A stretch of DNA of 64,000 bases from Catonia carolina (GCA_035578175.1 JAQMRL010000008.1:93112541-93176540); one strand, 5' to 3'. Counted from the first letter of the stretch, positions 43,196-56,095 are shown. Notes: generated by a model not told the origin, from the sequence alone. Program-made: numbers and translations.

Positions 43196-44216
43196 AGAAC
43201 GGGTACTTTAGCTATTTCTAATAAAATAATTACAACATTAATACGTAGAAACAGTAGTAATTCAATAACGCACGTTACTATATTGCATTAAGTCAGTAGT
43301 ACAGATAATCTAATAAGTACCGGGTTTATAATAAGATAACAAACAGTAAATTTTAATTTATAATGACTAATGGGTTATTACATTAAATCTAACGCAAATG
43401 AGACATGACGTCACAAACGGTAACACGATGAAAATTCAATTTTTTTAAATTACATAAAGTGCAATATTTTACGTTTCAACACAGATGAAAATTAAAATGA
43501 TTCGAAAGACTCCGACAGACGAAATTTTAGACGGAGAAAGAAAATTAAGTTACAGACGATTTTTTTTCTTTATTCAAAAAGTACTTTAAAGGTTACTACT
43601 AATGCCTCAGGGAAGGCAATAACATTTTTAAAATTGCTATAAATCAAGTTAGCTGTGATAGATATTGCGTTGAACACTTAAATAAATACTGGTTGAAAAT
43701 ATTTTCAACCCCATCTGATTTACAGTTCACAAGATTGAGTAGGATTGGATATAACTTGACCGGTTTTCGTCACCATGGCAACTCGTTTTATATATACCTC
43801 TGTAATATTACTAAAAAATTATTAGCTGCACTATTTCTACAATAAAAATCCTGCACATGGCACAAATGTTTTGGTAGATATTCTACTAACACTAAATTTT
43901 TTGAGAAAATAGTTTTCAAATAAATATTTTTTAGTCTATTTACGATACAACAGACAATTTAATTTTTTCACGAGAAGTCTTGTTCTTATTCTTCCTCTTT
44001 TGTTGCCTCGGCCTACTAAAGACCACATTACATGATTTTGTCTACTACCTGATATTTTTCCTCCAATGCTATTTCTCGTATTTCGCAACGCTGATTAATT
44101 TTTGCATTAAACTATTTCTTCCAACCATTTCTTGTTATCTCTCACTTAAGTAAAATAATAGGGAATTCATCTAGATCGTCGCCTCACGTTGAAATATAAT
44201 AACAAAAAAAAAAAAA
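43196..44216. other. No recognised feature
   Basis: AT-rich spacer. Confidence 0.45.
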
Positions 44217-44562
44217 TCTGTTGTGAAACACTCACACGACTTTCTCTTGCCAATAAAAATAATTAACAATATAACCTAACAATCGTAATTAAACATTAAA
44301 AATAACAAAAAACTAACCTCAAAAAACAACCTTACTTTAATCATGAGTGAAAGACGCAAAATGAAAATCAACCTCAGTTTGGCTTAAAAATACGGAAAAT
44401 CACTCTTTCACGCTAAACTAGGCTCTGTAGAAAAAAATTCACTAAATAAAGTTGTAGATCTTTTAATTTCCTATAAATTTGATTATACACTTTTGTCGTA
44501 AAATGCATACTAAGGCTGAAATCTTAGAAAATCGATTTTTTTACAGATTTTCATGAAAAATT
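44217..44562 (-). mobile_element. GT-HINE copy 18, 5'-truncated
   Basis: Begins with the 3' terminus TCTGTTGTGAAACACTCACA and continues through about 350 bp to TTACAGATTTTCATGAAAAA, where similarity ends. The microsatellite half is absent. Confidence 0.88.
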
Positions 44563-45002
44563 TAATGTGAACAGATTGTAATGTTGCTGAGGTTGGAAGA
44601 AAAGATTGTGGTCTCTTCATACACCTAATTTTTTTTCTGAATTCACTTCTGTCCAAAATTCTATTTCAGTTTCTAAGAAACTATTTTGGTTTCATAATTT
44701 TTGCATTTATTAAATGACTGTTCCGTAAATATTTTCTTGACCATTCTATAGAATGTCCATAAAACAGAAATTTACTTTTCTCGTAGAGTCGGTTATCTTA
44801 TCTATTTTTCATTCCCATTCATCTCTTTACGACTTCTTAACCTATATTTTCCATTTTTATTTATCTTCGGACCATTTATTTCCCTCAAGATTTCCTCTCT
44901 TTCATTTCTATTCCTTTTTGTAATTCTTCTTTTGATGAAAGGTCAATTCTAATCCATATTTAAAACTATTGTAATGTCTTAATTTACAGTTAAAGGGTAC
45001 CG
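44563..45002. other. No recognised feature
   Basis: T-rich spacer. Confidence 0.45.
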
Positions 45003-45440
45003 ATTTTTTCTTTTCTTCTTCTCACAATCAAGGATTAGGCTTCCTCCTGTTCCGACTCATAACATCGACAAATAATTAAGTTATTGCCATCTTTTGCATG
45101 GCCTCCCAACATCTCTCCTCCTCACCGGTCTGTATTGAAAAATATTACGGGGGATCCTTCCCTCAGGCATTCTCTCTACGTGCTCCCTCCATCGATTTTG
45201 ATATTCTGCAATCTTCTCATTCAGGTTGTAAACATCCAATTCCGTTTTTATGTCCTCATTTCTTATATGCTCTCTACGGATTGCAACCCTTTGTTCTTCG
45301 CAGGAATCGCATCTCTGCCGCCTGTACTCTACTCCTGTGGTCTGATACTTATCCAAGACTCACTTCCAAAGAGTAGGACTGGGACAACCATTACTTTGTA
45401 AAACTTCATCTGCTTGTCTTTTCCTAATTTCCTGCCTAGG
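45003..45440 (-). pseudogene. LINE-A reverse transcriptase C-terminus and 3' end
   Basis: Complement frames give VMVVPVLLFGSE, EMRFLRR-type remnants, then REHIRNEDIKTELDVYNLNE, KIAEYQNRWREHVERMPEGR, IPRNIFQYRPVRRRDVGRPC and KRWQ. The end is again EQEEA, CTAATCCTTGATTG and an AAG-rich tail, matching 25683-26065 and 51224-51400. Its 91-codon open stretch is the best preserved of the three. One frameshift lies around 45300. The polymerase active-site domain is missing. Confidence 0.87.
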
Positions 45441-46896
45441 GTTCCGCTAATATTGCCTCACACTGCTCTTGGGATTTGCCAACTTCCTTCTCTATATCCA
45501 AATCTTGATCAAACCAAAATATAATTGCATTGTGATACTTGTTCGAGCACTACATCTACCACAATTTTAGAAATTTACCGATTGTTTTATTGTAAATATT
45601 TCTTGTCAGTTAATATGCTCACTCTCCAATTTCTCTATAATTTTTCATGTTTTCATCGACACAAGTTAGGTAACGATGTCTTTTCACAACTACCTATAGT
45701 AAAAAATAAATTTTACTTTTATACACTGTAAATTTTCTTACAATTTCTATTCACTCATTAAGTTTTTCCACTAAGTTAAAATCTTTACTACGAGCTGCAC
45801 CTACGAACTGATTTTGCCTTCTGGTTGCATTTATTTTAAAATTAACGTAAATCTTACTTACGTAAAATATATAAAGCACAATAAATAAAATACGGAATTG
45901 TTATCTGAACAATGTGAAACAAGATTATATAATTATTATGCACGTTCTAAGGGCGTAAGACTTAAAACTTTATTAATAAATACGTTAATTTAAAAAAATT
46001 TTAGATCTCTCACAATGTACGATGTAACTTAATTTTAAATTTTAGAGTTACATTATATTTCAAGAATATTATTCGTAAAATAATTTAAGAACTCTTTTTC
46101 AGAATAGAGTGGGTGTTTCGTTAAAAAGCCTTTTATTTCCCGATCAAAGTTCAGTGCATTTACTTTTATTTCAGAAGATAATTTGTTGAATAACCTAACG
46201 GTATCTTAGTGAATTCCTTCTAGAATTTTGCAGCTCTATATTTTTCAACTTTGCAGTCCTTGTGGTTTCATAATAACTATAGTTGTACTTATTTTTTGTA
46301 AATAACACTGCGTTCCTTTTCACGAATTTCAAGTGTTTTTAAGTCCAAGAAAAACGACAGTTGTTTCTTTACAAAGAATATAGCGCACGCACGCACACTC
46401 TAACAAAAACATCCTGCAAGAAATTACATTTTCGAATTCCGGTGATAAACAGCTAAAATCAGGCGAAATCCGGATATCAACGTTATTCGCGACCACAATA
46501 CTTGCCCATTGTATTCCATAGGGGAACCGTAAGTAAATAAAATATTAAGTTACACATTGAATTCTTGGTTTTAAAAAATGAATGTTGTTTCCTAAAATAA
46601 CAACATGCTTAAAGTAATTTATGAAAGCAGTCTTCTGTAAAATTTTGTATGTAAATATCATAACTCGACGAACATAACACTTGTGTACCACTGTTAAACA
46701 CTATAAATAGTAATTCAACTAGGAATAAATTATAAATAACTCAAAACAGGGACGTTTCATAAAATTTTATTAGCTTTCTTAAAAACAAAACCAATGTACG
46801 AGTATATTTAGAAAATGATACAAAAACGGTTTTCTTGAAATTGAATTTTATTTAAGTCATTTAAAGAATCGTGCAGCACCTTAATAATGCAAAAAA
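45441..46896. other. No recognised feature
   Basis: AT-rich spacer. A short ACGCACGCACAC tract lies at about 46384-46396. Confidence 0.45.
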
Positions 46897-47677
46897 TCTG
46901 GTGTGAAACACTCACACAACTTTCTCTTGCCAATGCAAATAATTAACAATATAACCTAACGTTAGTAATAAAACATTAGAAATAAAAAAAAACTAACCTC
47001 AAAAACATAACCTTATTTTAATCATGAGTGAAAGACGCAAAATGAAAATCGAACTCAGTTTGGCTTATAAATACGGAAAATCACTCTTTCACGCTAAACT
47101 AGGCTCTGTAGAGAAAAATGCTTTAAATAAAAGTTGTAGATCTTTCAATTTCCTATAAATTTGATTATATACACTTTTGTCGTAAAATGCATATACCAAG
47201 GCCGAAATATTACAAAAATCGATTTTTCACACGTTTTCTTGAGAAAAAATCAGAAAATCGCTAATTACTGCTAAACTAAGCGTTATACAAAAAAAAGTTA
47301 GAAATAAAAGTTGTCGAATTTTCAATTCTCCACAACTTTTATTATATAAATTTTTGCTCTAAAATGCATATTAAAGCCGTAATCTTAAAAAAAAAGTTTT
47401 TACGTGAAAACAGCCTCACCAAGAATTTCAGCAAAAATGGCGCCTACCCTATCTTGTAGAGAATAAAAAATTGAGTAAATGAGGCGATTTTAAAAAAAAT
47501 CGTAGGACCAGTTTTTGAGAAAATCACAAAAAAGTGAAAAATTACACGAATAAACTACTACTTCCGGTTGACCGATTTTGATGAAAATGTTCGTGTCGGG
47601 TCCGGTAGTGGTATGCAACTTAAGTTTTAAGTTTCAAGTTCGTACGATGTTCCGTTCTTGAGATATTTTGTATACAC

Positions 47678-47725
<48 letters not shown>

Positions 47726-47856
47726 CAATCGCTAAAAACATGTTTTTTGGGTTCAGGGGGTCTGAAAACGTGTAGATCCGGTGAAAACTCGATTTCTTAA
47801 AATCGACATGAAAACAATACTTTCCTTCCTATATATTCGTATAGGCAAGAGAAAGT
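46897..47856 (-). mobile_element. GT-HINE copy 19, full length
   Basis: Complete, with perfect 3' hairpin and terminal repeats. CA tract at about 47676-47721. Confidence 0.93.
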
Positions 47857-48350
47857 AAAAATTGTTAAAGCTTTTTTTACAGCCCAATATTGTTTTAAAA
47901 ACTTTTTACTTCCTTTTATTTACTTTTGCTCTCGATGAAAGCCCTGAAAATCCATAATCGGCATTTTGTACCTTGCTTATTGCATTTTGTTTCGTCGATG
48001 TTATTACAAATTTTAGAGGTCCATTTTTAGCGGACATTTCCAGACACCTGTGCCATCTTTCAACGATTTATCTCCGTATCTATAATAAGCAAACGATTCA
48101 TTATTATTCACGAGTCCTCCATTTTCTTTCAATTCTTCCTCCGTTCTCCCGTCCCTCCGGTTAGGTGGGATCTACTCCAAATCTGCCTAGGGGTCCTCGT
48201 CGCATAACAGTGTACCGTAAACGTCGCCTTTCATTCCAACGATGGAAAAGTTTTCCAAAGTAGCAAACACATTTTTTATCGACTTTCAACATTTAAACCA
48301 CACATTACACAACTTAATTATATTGCGTAATACCCTTTATTCTCAATTAG
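47857..48350. other. No recognised feature
   Basis: Pyrimidine-rich part at 48115-48170. No domain recognised. Confidence 0.45.
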
Positions 48351-48500
48351 CCCGTTGGTGTAGTGGTCACCGCAACAGGCTTTTATACTAGGGGTTCCGG
48401 TTTCAATTCTCAGTCACGTCTCATCACTAATATTTCTTTACCACTCTTCACCATGTGAATTAGCCTTTAGGTGCACAACAGTCGAATTTTAAAACAAAAA
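48351..48500 (+). mobile_element. SINE-D, older copy
   Basis: CCGTTGGTGTAGTGGTCACC (box A region) and GGTTTCAATTCTCAGTC (degraded box B), with the body continuing to CAGTCGAATTTTAAAAC. The tail is only a short A-rich run. Confidence 0.7.
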
Positions 48501-49317
48501 ATAAGTCTAATAACCTAAAAATTTGTTTTATAAATCATTTGATAACCATTCGAATACGTTGTCATGGTGAAAAATCCTTTTTTTATCACACACGTATCTC
48601 AAAAAACAATATTTTGTTTTCTGAAAGTGAAAAAATGACACAATACTATCGAGAAGCTGAAATACTTATCAAAAAAACCGTAAAACCACTCAACAAACAT
48701 TATCAATCTCTCAACTGCTTACTGAGCTAAATCCATAGAAGTTCTAAGATTTTTAGGTACATCCGTTACAATTTTGTTCCATCACCAAATTTTCTTTCAA
48801 AACTACGCTGCTCTACATGTATACTTTTAAAGATACACCGTGCGCACACATCGTTGTTATGACAAGCTCAGTCGGATAAAACTTCACAAGCTCGACTTTA
48901 TGAAGTTCTCAAAACTTAAAATAATTGCATTACAGCGTTCATATTTTAAATTAAGTAAACTTACATTTTATAGAGTATAAAACAATCTATCACAAAGTAC
49001 TTAACAAAGCTTAACACAATGAACTTAACGATACAGTTGGTAATTTGAACTAATTAATATGACATGCATAATTAAACAAAATACAAATTTATTTGTAAAA
49101 GTTAATTAAAGTAACTGTTATTAACATAGTTTAATATTTTATAAAAGAAAACTTTTAAAAGCTCTTGGGTAATAATGATACCATTATTGCTTAAACTACA
49201 ATATATTTCTCCGATAATTATCCACATTAACTCTTCCTATATTTTTTTGTGGATGCATTTACTTTCTACCGCTAAAAATCATAATATATCTTTGTAGGAT
49301 AATTCTGTAGTTTTGAC
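48501..49317. other. No recognised feature
   Basis: AT-rich spacer. Confidence 0.45.
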
Positions 49318-49414
49318 GTCATCAGCCGCAATGCTGGTTTGAACCAGAGGCTTTACTAAATAAAACGAGAAGCGAGGTGGTTTACCTTTGCCTTTCTCAC
49401 TGAGTGTAAAGTAT

Positions 49415-49672
49415 TGTGACACTTATCGGTAAGATCCGTTTCGGGATCTAGGTAATTAAATAATTATTACACTAAATTTTACGATTACAAATATTTATTA
49501 CACTAAAAGATTTACAAAATAAATAATAAACTAAATAAAAAATGAAGTAATACAATAAATAACTTAATAATTTACTTAGCACTACTTACAATCAATTTTA
49601 TAGAATACACATACAAAATGAAACTGAATACACCGAAACTGAATTTAATGCACCTACACAATAACTTTACAC

Positions 49673-49706
<34 letters not shown>

Positions 49707-50142
49707 GACAGTATAACAATACCTCGGAACCGTTAACCTGATATAACGCCCCGATAGTCACTCGTCAAAGATCAAACGAATACTAACTCACTGACCGCGC
49801 TCGGGGGTCTCTTTATATAGGGGGGTTCAAAGAGACTTCTCGAACGACACAGAGATTTGATCAATAATAAAGTACAAAAAAACTTTTATAAATGAGTGCT
49901 AGAAAAATCTATTGCAAACAAGTCAACAATAGACCTATTGTAAATACAAAGTGTAATCAACCGGCCCTTTCATAAATAGTTGTACAACAATAACCCGACC
50001 TCATACACCTTTTATAAATAGGTAAAATTTTATTGTTACTATTGTCCTATTGTTACTTTTTCACTCTATTATCTACTCTTTACCATTGTATGAATATTTT
50101 ACTAGATATTTCACGAACCATGCCCTTCCCTCGATATTGTCA
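49415..50142 (-). mobile_element. Solo LTR with 6-bp target duplication
   Basis: The 728-bp insert begins TGTGACACTTATCGG and ends ATTGTCA, giving TG...CA termini. It is flanked by AAGTAT on both sides (49409-49414 and 50143-50148). No second LTR or internal gene is present, so it probably arose by LTR-LTR recombination. The promoter (see next entry) sets the orientation. A CA tract lies at about 49676-49703. Confidence 0.88.
49788..49820 (-). promoter_or_regulatory. LTR Pol II promoter (TATA + TCAGT initiator)
   Basis: On the complement strand CTATATAAAG (49811-49820) is followed by TCAGTGAG, whose A (49793) is 26 bp from the first T of TATA. TCAGT is the arthropod initiator consensus. It is the clearest core promoter in the window. 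Confidence 0.65.
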
Positions 50143-50508
50143 AAGTATGCTTATCTGGGATGTTGATAAGCTTACTTTCCACCCTCCAAATGACACAGTC
50201 ACTTCATTCACCACAGGGTCTAGCTGTACAATGCAATTCCTTACTTTCAGAGGAGATAACTCTGACTAAATGTCTTTTCCACCTCTAGATCTTCAGTTCT
50301 TGAATGTTTCAGTCATATAATTGGCTGACTATGTGATAAGAAACAGAACTATTTTTTTGTAGCCCTGGAACTGCAGATCGAGTGCCAATATTTTAACACT
50401 CCACCTGCCTGTCATGGGCATAACAAAATTATAATTCTCAACAAATATTTAACTAAATAATAGTAATTTATGTACATCGTACACTCAAATCTATTATTCT
50501 TTCAATCT

Positions 50509-50742
50509 AATGTGTGTACTGATCAATCCGCTAAATTTAAAACAATACGCAAATTATGACCCAATGAAATGTGGATTATGAGTGTATGACGTGTAAATGA
50601 GGTGTATTAGTCTTGTATAGACCCAGGCCAACCATTCCTGAAAAAGTATAGTTAACTGAACCCCTACCATCAAAGTACACCGGTAACTACTGTCTAGAAT
50701 TAAATCCGTATAAAAGAAACTACCTTTACTAGTATTTGAACC
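50509..50742 (-). mobile_element. SINE-F copy 2, head truncated
   Basis: Complement copy running from the tail side (TAATGTGTGTACTGATC) to GTATTTGAACCC at box B, where it meets the head of copy 3 pointing the other way. Confidence 0.78.
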
Positions 50743-51056
50743 CATCGGGTTGGTCTAGAGGTAAAGTCGTCGCCAAAAGCAGCTGTTTAACAGCTGATTT
50801 TCGGAGACGAAGGTTCCTGGTTCAAATCATAGTAAAGGTAGTTACTTTTATACGGATTTGAATACTACACAGTGGTTACCGGTGTACTTTGATGGTTGGG
50901 GTTTAATTAACCATACTCTCTCAGGAATGGTCGGCCTGGGACTGTACAAGACTACACCTCATTTACACGTCATACACATCATCCTCATCTCATTGGGTCA
51001 TGGGGTTGCTTATTGTTCTAAATTGAACAGATTGCAACGTACACAAATTAGAAATA
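50743..51056 (+). mobile_element. SINE-F copy 3, full length
   Basis: Head GGGTTGGTCTAGAGGTAAAG (box A) and CTGGTTCAAATC (box B), a body with GTGGTTACCGGTGTACTTTG and TCATTGGGTCATGGGG, and an A-rich end. CAGCTGTTTAACAGCTG in the head is a palindrome. Confidence 0.82.
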
Positions 51057-51063
51057 AAAAAAA

Positions 51064-51165
51064 ACTAGTATTTGAACCAAGACCCTTCGTCTTTGAAAAT
51101 CAGCTGTTAAACAGCTGATCGCGGCGACTTTACCTTTAGACCAACCCGGTGGGTCAAATCTTTTA
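51064..51165 (-). mobile_element. SINE-F copy 4, head only
   Basis: Complement of the head (TTTGAACCAAGACCCTTCG ... TAGACCAACCCGG), abutting the tail of copy 3. Confidence 0.78.
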
Positions 51166-51223
51166 AAATTCAAATTTCTTTTATCGAATTGTTAGGTTTA
51201 TTGGTAAATCATTTCATGAAAAT

Positions 51224-51400
51224 GGAGGAATCATCTTGGCAGGATGGATCAGAGGAGGATTCCCAAGACGATAATGTCTTACGTGCCAGAAGGTAGAAGG
51301 GATGTGGGTCGGCCGAGGAAAAGATGGAATTAGGATTTTTGTGAAACCGGAACAGGCTTTAAGCCTAATCCTTGTTGGAAAGAAGAAGAAGATTTCATGA
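51224..51400 (+). pseudogene. LINE-A 3' end
   Basis: The + strand reads RRIPKTIMSYVPEGRRDVGR, PRKRWN, a stop, then ETGTGFKPNPCWKEEEE with a GAAGAAGAAG tail. It is the last ~60 codons plus 3' end of the family at 25683 and 45003, in forward orientation. Confidence 0.82.
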
Positions 51401-52383
51401 AAATAAATAATGAATGACTAATTAACCATTACTTTTTAAAAAATTCAAATTTAGTATTTTAAAGGTTTACTACCATTATGATACTTGAAAACACTTTAAC
51501 TTTCCAAAATTACTGGACGAGTTAAAGTTACAATGGTATTCAGAGCCGTACAAGAAATTTAGCGCGGTCGTATTCATTAATGTATACTTAACATTTATTT
51601 TGAATTCCAAAAATTGAATTTGCAGACAACATAACAGAACGGCACAAAACGAATAGAAGCATACTTATCTTTGTTGTTCTTTTATGTATATATTTAATAA
51701 GAAAACTGTATTGGAAAACCATTATTAGTGTAAAATGCCATTAGGTACGTTGACGGCAGGAAAACACCTGTTGAACACAAATGCAAATCGATTACAATTC
51801 ATAGTAGATTACTCCTCCTATGGAAACCACTTTCATAAAAAAATTCAGTGTTTAAAATATTAAGTTAGTTATTTATTTCTTATTTCGTTTATGTGACGTT
51901 ACATCAACAAAATTGTGTTATTAGCGATTTATTTATTATCAAACAGTGCGTTAAACTTACTTAAAATTTCAGATTCAAGCGAAATGAACCATGAATTTTC
52001 TGATTTTTAATCCTCTTCTGACTTTGATCCTCATTCCATCACTTTAGGTCAACCATCTTTATTTATTTATATTATAATTTTAAAATATACCGGACTTTAT
52101 AAAATACAAAAAAAGCAGCAACCATGTGACTGTGGAAGTAGGAAGAGAAGCTGTAGTAGAAATAGTTATACCAGGAATCCAGTAATTAAGTGAGCTCGTC
52201 TTCCGGTCCAAGAATTAGGTTTTTTAGTTAAAAATATTTTTTTTTAATTTGTTTTCGTGTACATATATATTATAGCACACTATTCTAATATTACTTTTAG
52301 TAGTTTAATTAGTATTTAAGTAATTAATATATAGTTTCAATTACTAACTCACTAATATATTACCGTAGTAATAGAAATTTTCC
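51401..52383. other. No recognised feature
   Basis: AT-rich spacer. Confidence 0.45.
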
Positions 52384-52766
52384 AGTAACATGCAGGTGGA
52401 GTGTTAAATTATTTGCACTCGACCTGCTAGTTCCAGGGCTACAAAAAGAGTTTTGTTTCTTATCACCTGGTCAGCCAATTATATGACTGAAGTATTTAAG
52501 AACAGAAAAAGTACAGGTGTAAAAGACAATAATCAAAGTTATCTCCTCTGTGAGTAATGAATTTAATTTTACAGTCAACCTCTGTGGTGAATAAAGAGAA
52601 GGTGTCATTTTTAGGGTGGAAAGTAGATAGTTTTTAGAGGGCCTGACATGTCGATAAACATACTTTTCCACTCAGTGAGGAAAGTAATTATAACCACCTC
52701 ACTCCTCGTTTTACTTAGTAAAGCCTCCAGAGGTTCAAACCAACCGTTCGGCTTATGACCTAAACA
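52384..52766 (+). repeat. RepB copy 8, full length
   Basis: From CAGTAACATGCAGGTGG to CGGCTTATGACCTAAAC. The shared frame has a stop at GATAGTTTTTAGAGGGCC, the same region where copy 3 is broken. Confidence 0.87.
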
Positions 52767-54565
52767 AAACAGTAGTAGAAAATAAAGAGAGAAACACACG
52801 AAATTTATTTACCTTTGAACAAGAGAAACACCGTAGTTGGACAGATTAATTTTTCCACAACGACTTAAAATAAGTATTTTTAGATTTTTAATGTTATAAT
52901 TAAGGAAATTAATAAAGTATTGTAATGATTTTTGTGACGTAATGAAAAAATTAATAAATATACAAAGATTATTTCGATTAATGAGCTATAAAGTAACTGA
53001 TACTTCACCTAGGATTTCTTACTCCTGCACTTATCTTCTGTCGTAAATTATTTATGGAGATTATTTATCAGCTTATGTCACAATAAATAATTAAAAATAA
53101 ATTTAATAAAAATTATTTTATCTCTTGTCTCATACCTTTCTCTATAATAACAAAAGGAACATTTTCTCAGCCTGTGGTGGAGATGGTTGAATTTTTCTCG
53201 CCAAATTTATTGGACCTTGACATTTTAACACGAGGGTTTCTGAAATTGACTTTTAGTTCATCAGAAAAGAATTTCTTGGGTAATGTCAATAATTTCCAAA
53301 AAATTAACCTATTTGTAACTATAAAATATGTTGGAGCTAGTTTTTGTTAAACTAGCCAAATTAAAATGTGCATTCCTACGCAATGAATGTACGCTGAGAA
53401 TTGAAAAGGTTGTTTCCAAAACCCACTAAGTAACATTTTTAAAGATATTGACTTTTTACCTACATGTTATTCAGAAGGCACAGACCCACTGATTGGTAAA
53501 TTTTTTTTTTTACTGAACCACTAAACGCTACAAAATAAAATTTATGAATATCAGAGTTTTCCTAAAAGCTACAAGCCCATTTATGTTGTTTTCCAAACTC
53601 TACTATGTCACCCGCGCATGCGCACAAGGTGAGCCCGCTACATTATTTTCGTGATGAGTGTCAAGAGGTTATTGTTGTCATACGAGTTAAGTGTGTGTTT
53701 TAGTGTATATTAAGTGTTGTTAATAAACGTAAATAACTTGATAAAGACCTAAACAATTATGTTTTTAGGCTCGTGTAATATTTTTAGTTCAAAAGACATT
53801 TTTACATAGGATAAGTTTTTTTAAAAGTAGATGTAGGCTAATCTGTTAATTTGATTATATCTATGAATTAGTTAAGTATTATTAATAATATTAAAATATT
53901 TTGTATGAATAAGTTAAGGATACTAAGCGTTTTATTTAAAAGTTATTTAAAAATTATTCCTTTTACTTGGGAAATAACTTAACAGTACAACTTATGTCTA
54001 CATTTTGTTACATTATACATATTGTTAGGTATATTTTCTTAAGTACACGAAGTCAACGCGTGTTTTCCAATACTGAACTAAGTACATCGACTTAGCGCAC
54101 TTTCTTCCAAAAGTGCGATGAATTCCGGAATATTTTTTGAACAAAGACCAAATTGATAAATACAATTTATCTATTAATGTATAAATAGTAAAAAATACAT
54201 AGTAATCATTAACGCATTTAACTGACTGAGCCTAATTAAAAAAAAATTATTTACTGAAAAATTACATTTTTGGACTAAGTTGCGTTTGGAAAGGAGTTCT
54301 TCAATTTCAAGTCAATATTTTTAAAACCGTTTTTGAGAAAATGTTCCTTTTGTAAGAAAAAACTGAAAACGAAGTAAAAGATCAAACAATAACCTCACTC
54401 GTGACAAAATTAGCTGTAAAATAAATACGAAAACAAGACAAACAACAGAGACTGTCAATGAAAAGTTACCTTTGTATTAAAAAACAAAACAAATCTTTAA
54501 ACAAAAACGATCAAAGGTTATCCCACTAAAAGGTTTGACAAGCCCCTGAAAAACAATATAAAAAA
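52767..54565. other. Repeat-free 1.8 kb
   Basis: The longest stretch without a recognised repeat. It contains the GC-rich NRF-1-type site (next entry) and a possible 5' splice site AAGGTGAGC at 53626. No exon is demonstrable. Confidence 0.4.
53613..53624. promoter_or_regulatory. Palindromic NRF-1 (Ewg-type) motif
   Basis: CGCGCATGCGCA fits the YGCGCAYGCGCR consensus exactly. It stands in strongly AT-rich DNA and is followed by GC-richer sequence. In animals such sites mark promoters of nuclear-encoded housekeeping genes. A chance hit is possible. Confidence 0.35.
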
Positions 54566-55350
54566 TCTGGTGTGAAACACTCACACAATTTTCTCTTGCC
54601 AATGCAAATAATTAATAATAAACCTAACATTATTAATAAAATATTAGAAATAAACAAAAACTAACCTCAAAAACATAACCTTATTTTAATCATGAGTGAA
54701 TGACGCAAAATGACAATCGAACTCAGTTTGGCTTAAAAATACGGAAAATCACGCTTTCTCTCTAAACTAGGCTCTGTAGAGAAAAATGCTCTAAACAAAA
54801 GTTGTAGATCTTTTAATTTTCTATAAAATTAATTATATACACTTTTGTCGTAAAATGCATTCTAAGGCCGAAATCTTTAAAAAATCAATTTTTCACACGT
54901 TTTCGTGAGAAAAAAACAGAAAATCGCAAATTACCGCTAAACGTTATACAAAAAAATGTTTGAAACAGAAGTTGTAGGTTTTTAAATTCTCTACAACTTT
55001 TATTATATAAGTTTTTGCGCTAAAATTTATATTAAAGCCGTAATCTTAAAAAAACAACGTTTTTACGTTAAAACAGCCTCACCGAGAATTTCAGCAAACA
55101 TGGCGCCTACCCTATCTTGTAGAGAATAAAAAATTGAGTAAAATAGGCGATTTTAAAAAAAATCGTAGGACCAGTTTTTGAGAAAATCGCAAAAACTGAA
55201 AAATTATACGAATAAACTACTACTTCCGGTTGACCGATTTTGATGAAAATGTTCGTGTCGCGTCCGGTAGTGGTATGTAACTTAAGTTTCAAGTTTCAAG
55301 TTCGTACGATGTTCCGTTCTTGAGATATATTGTTCACACACAGACACACA

Positions 55351-55399
<49 letters not shown>

Positions 55400-55540
55400 A
55401 CACACAGACCAATCGCTAAAAACATGTTTTTTGGGTTCAGGGGGTCTGAAAACGTATAGATCCGGTGAAAACTTGATTTCGAAAAATCGACATGAAAACA
55501 ATACTTTCCTTCCTATATATTCATATAGGCAAGAGAAAGT
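54566..55540 (-). mobile_element. GT-HINE copy 20, full length
   Basis: Complete, closest relative of copy 16. It lacks AAGC in the GCTAAACTAAGCGTTAT block. Long CA tract with interspersed CAGACA at about 55334-55407. Confidence 0.93.
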
Positions 55541-55635
55541 AAAAATCGTAATGTGGTGTTAATTTTAAAAAATTAATAAAAAATAAGAAAATCCAAATTT
55601 ACTCAGTAAATCCAATAGACTTAAATAAACAAATA

Positions 55636-56095
55636 CGCAACCTAACATTAGTAATAAAACATTAGAAATTAACAAAAAACTAACCTCAAAAAACGTAACC
55701 TTATTTTAATCATGAGTGAAAGACGCAAAATGAAAATAAACCTCAGTTTGGCTTAAAAATACGGAAAATCACTCTTTCACGCTAAACTAGACGGCAGAGA
55801 AAAATGCTCAAAATAAAAGTTGTAGATCGTTTAAATTCCTAAAAATTTTATTAATTATACATTTGTCGTAAAATGCATACTAAGGCTGAAATCTTTAAAA
55901 AAATTGATTTTTTACATAATTTCGTGGAAAAAAACAGAAAATCACACACACACAAGAATCGCTAAAAACATGTTTTTTTTAAGTTCAGGGGGTTTTTAAG
56001 TTCAAAACGTGTAGAACCGATGAAAACTCGATTTCGAAAAATCGAAATGGAAACAATACTTTCCTTCCTATATATTCATATCGGCAAGAGAAAGT
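55636..56095 (-). mobile_element. GT-HINE copy 21, end-truncated and internally deleted
   Basis: Lacks the 3' hairpin (starts CAACCTAACATTAG). It jumps from CAGAAAATC straight to a short CA tract near 55945, losing about 400 bp. It has a duplicated TTTTAAGTTCA (55977-56003) and keeps a GGCAAGAGAAAGT terminus. Confidence 0.88.

Larger units (their letters stand above)
49318..50421 (-). repeat. RepB copy 7, split by a solo LTR
   Basis: Left part 49318-49414 (GTCATCAGCCGCAATGC ... GAGTGTAAAGTAT) and right part 50143-50421 (AAGTATGCTTATC ... CACCTGCCTGTCATGGGC) together make one complement copy. Confidence 0.85.
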
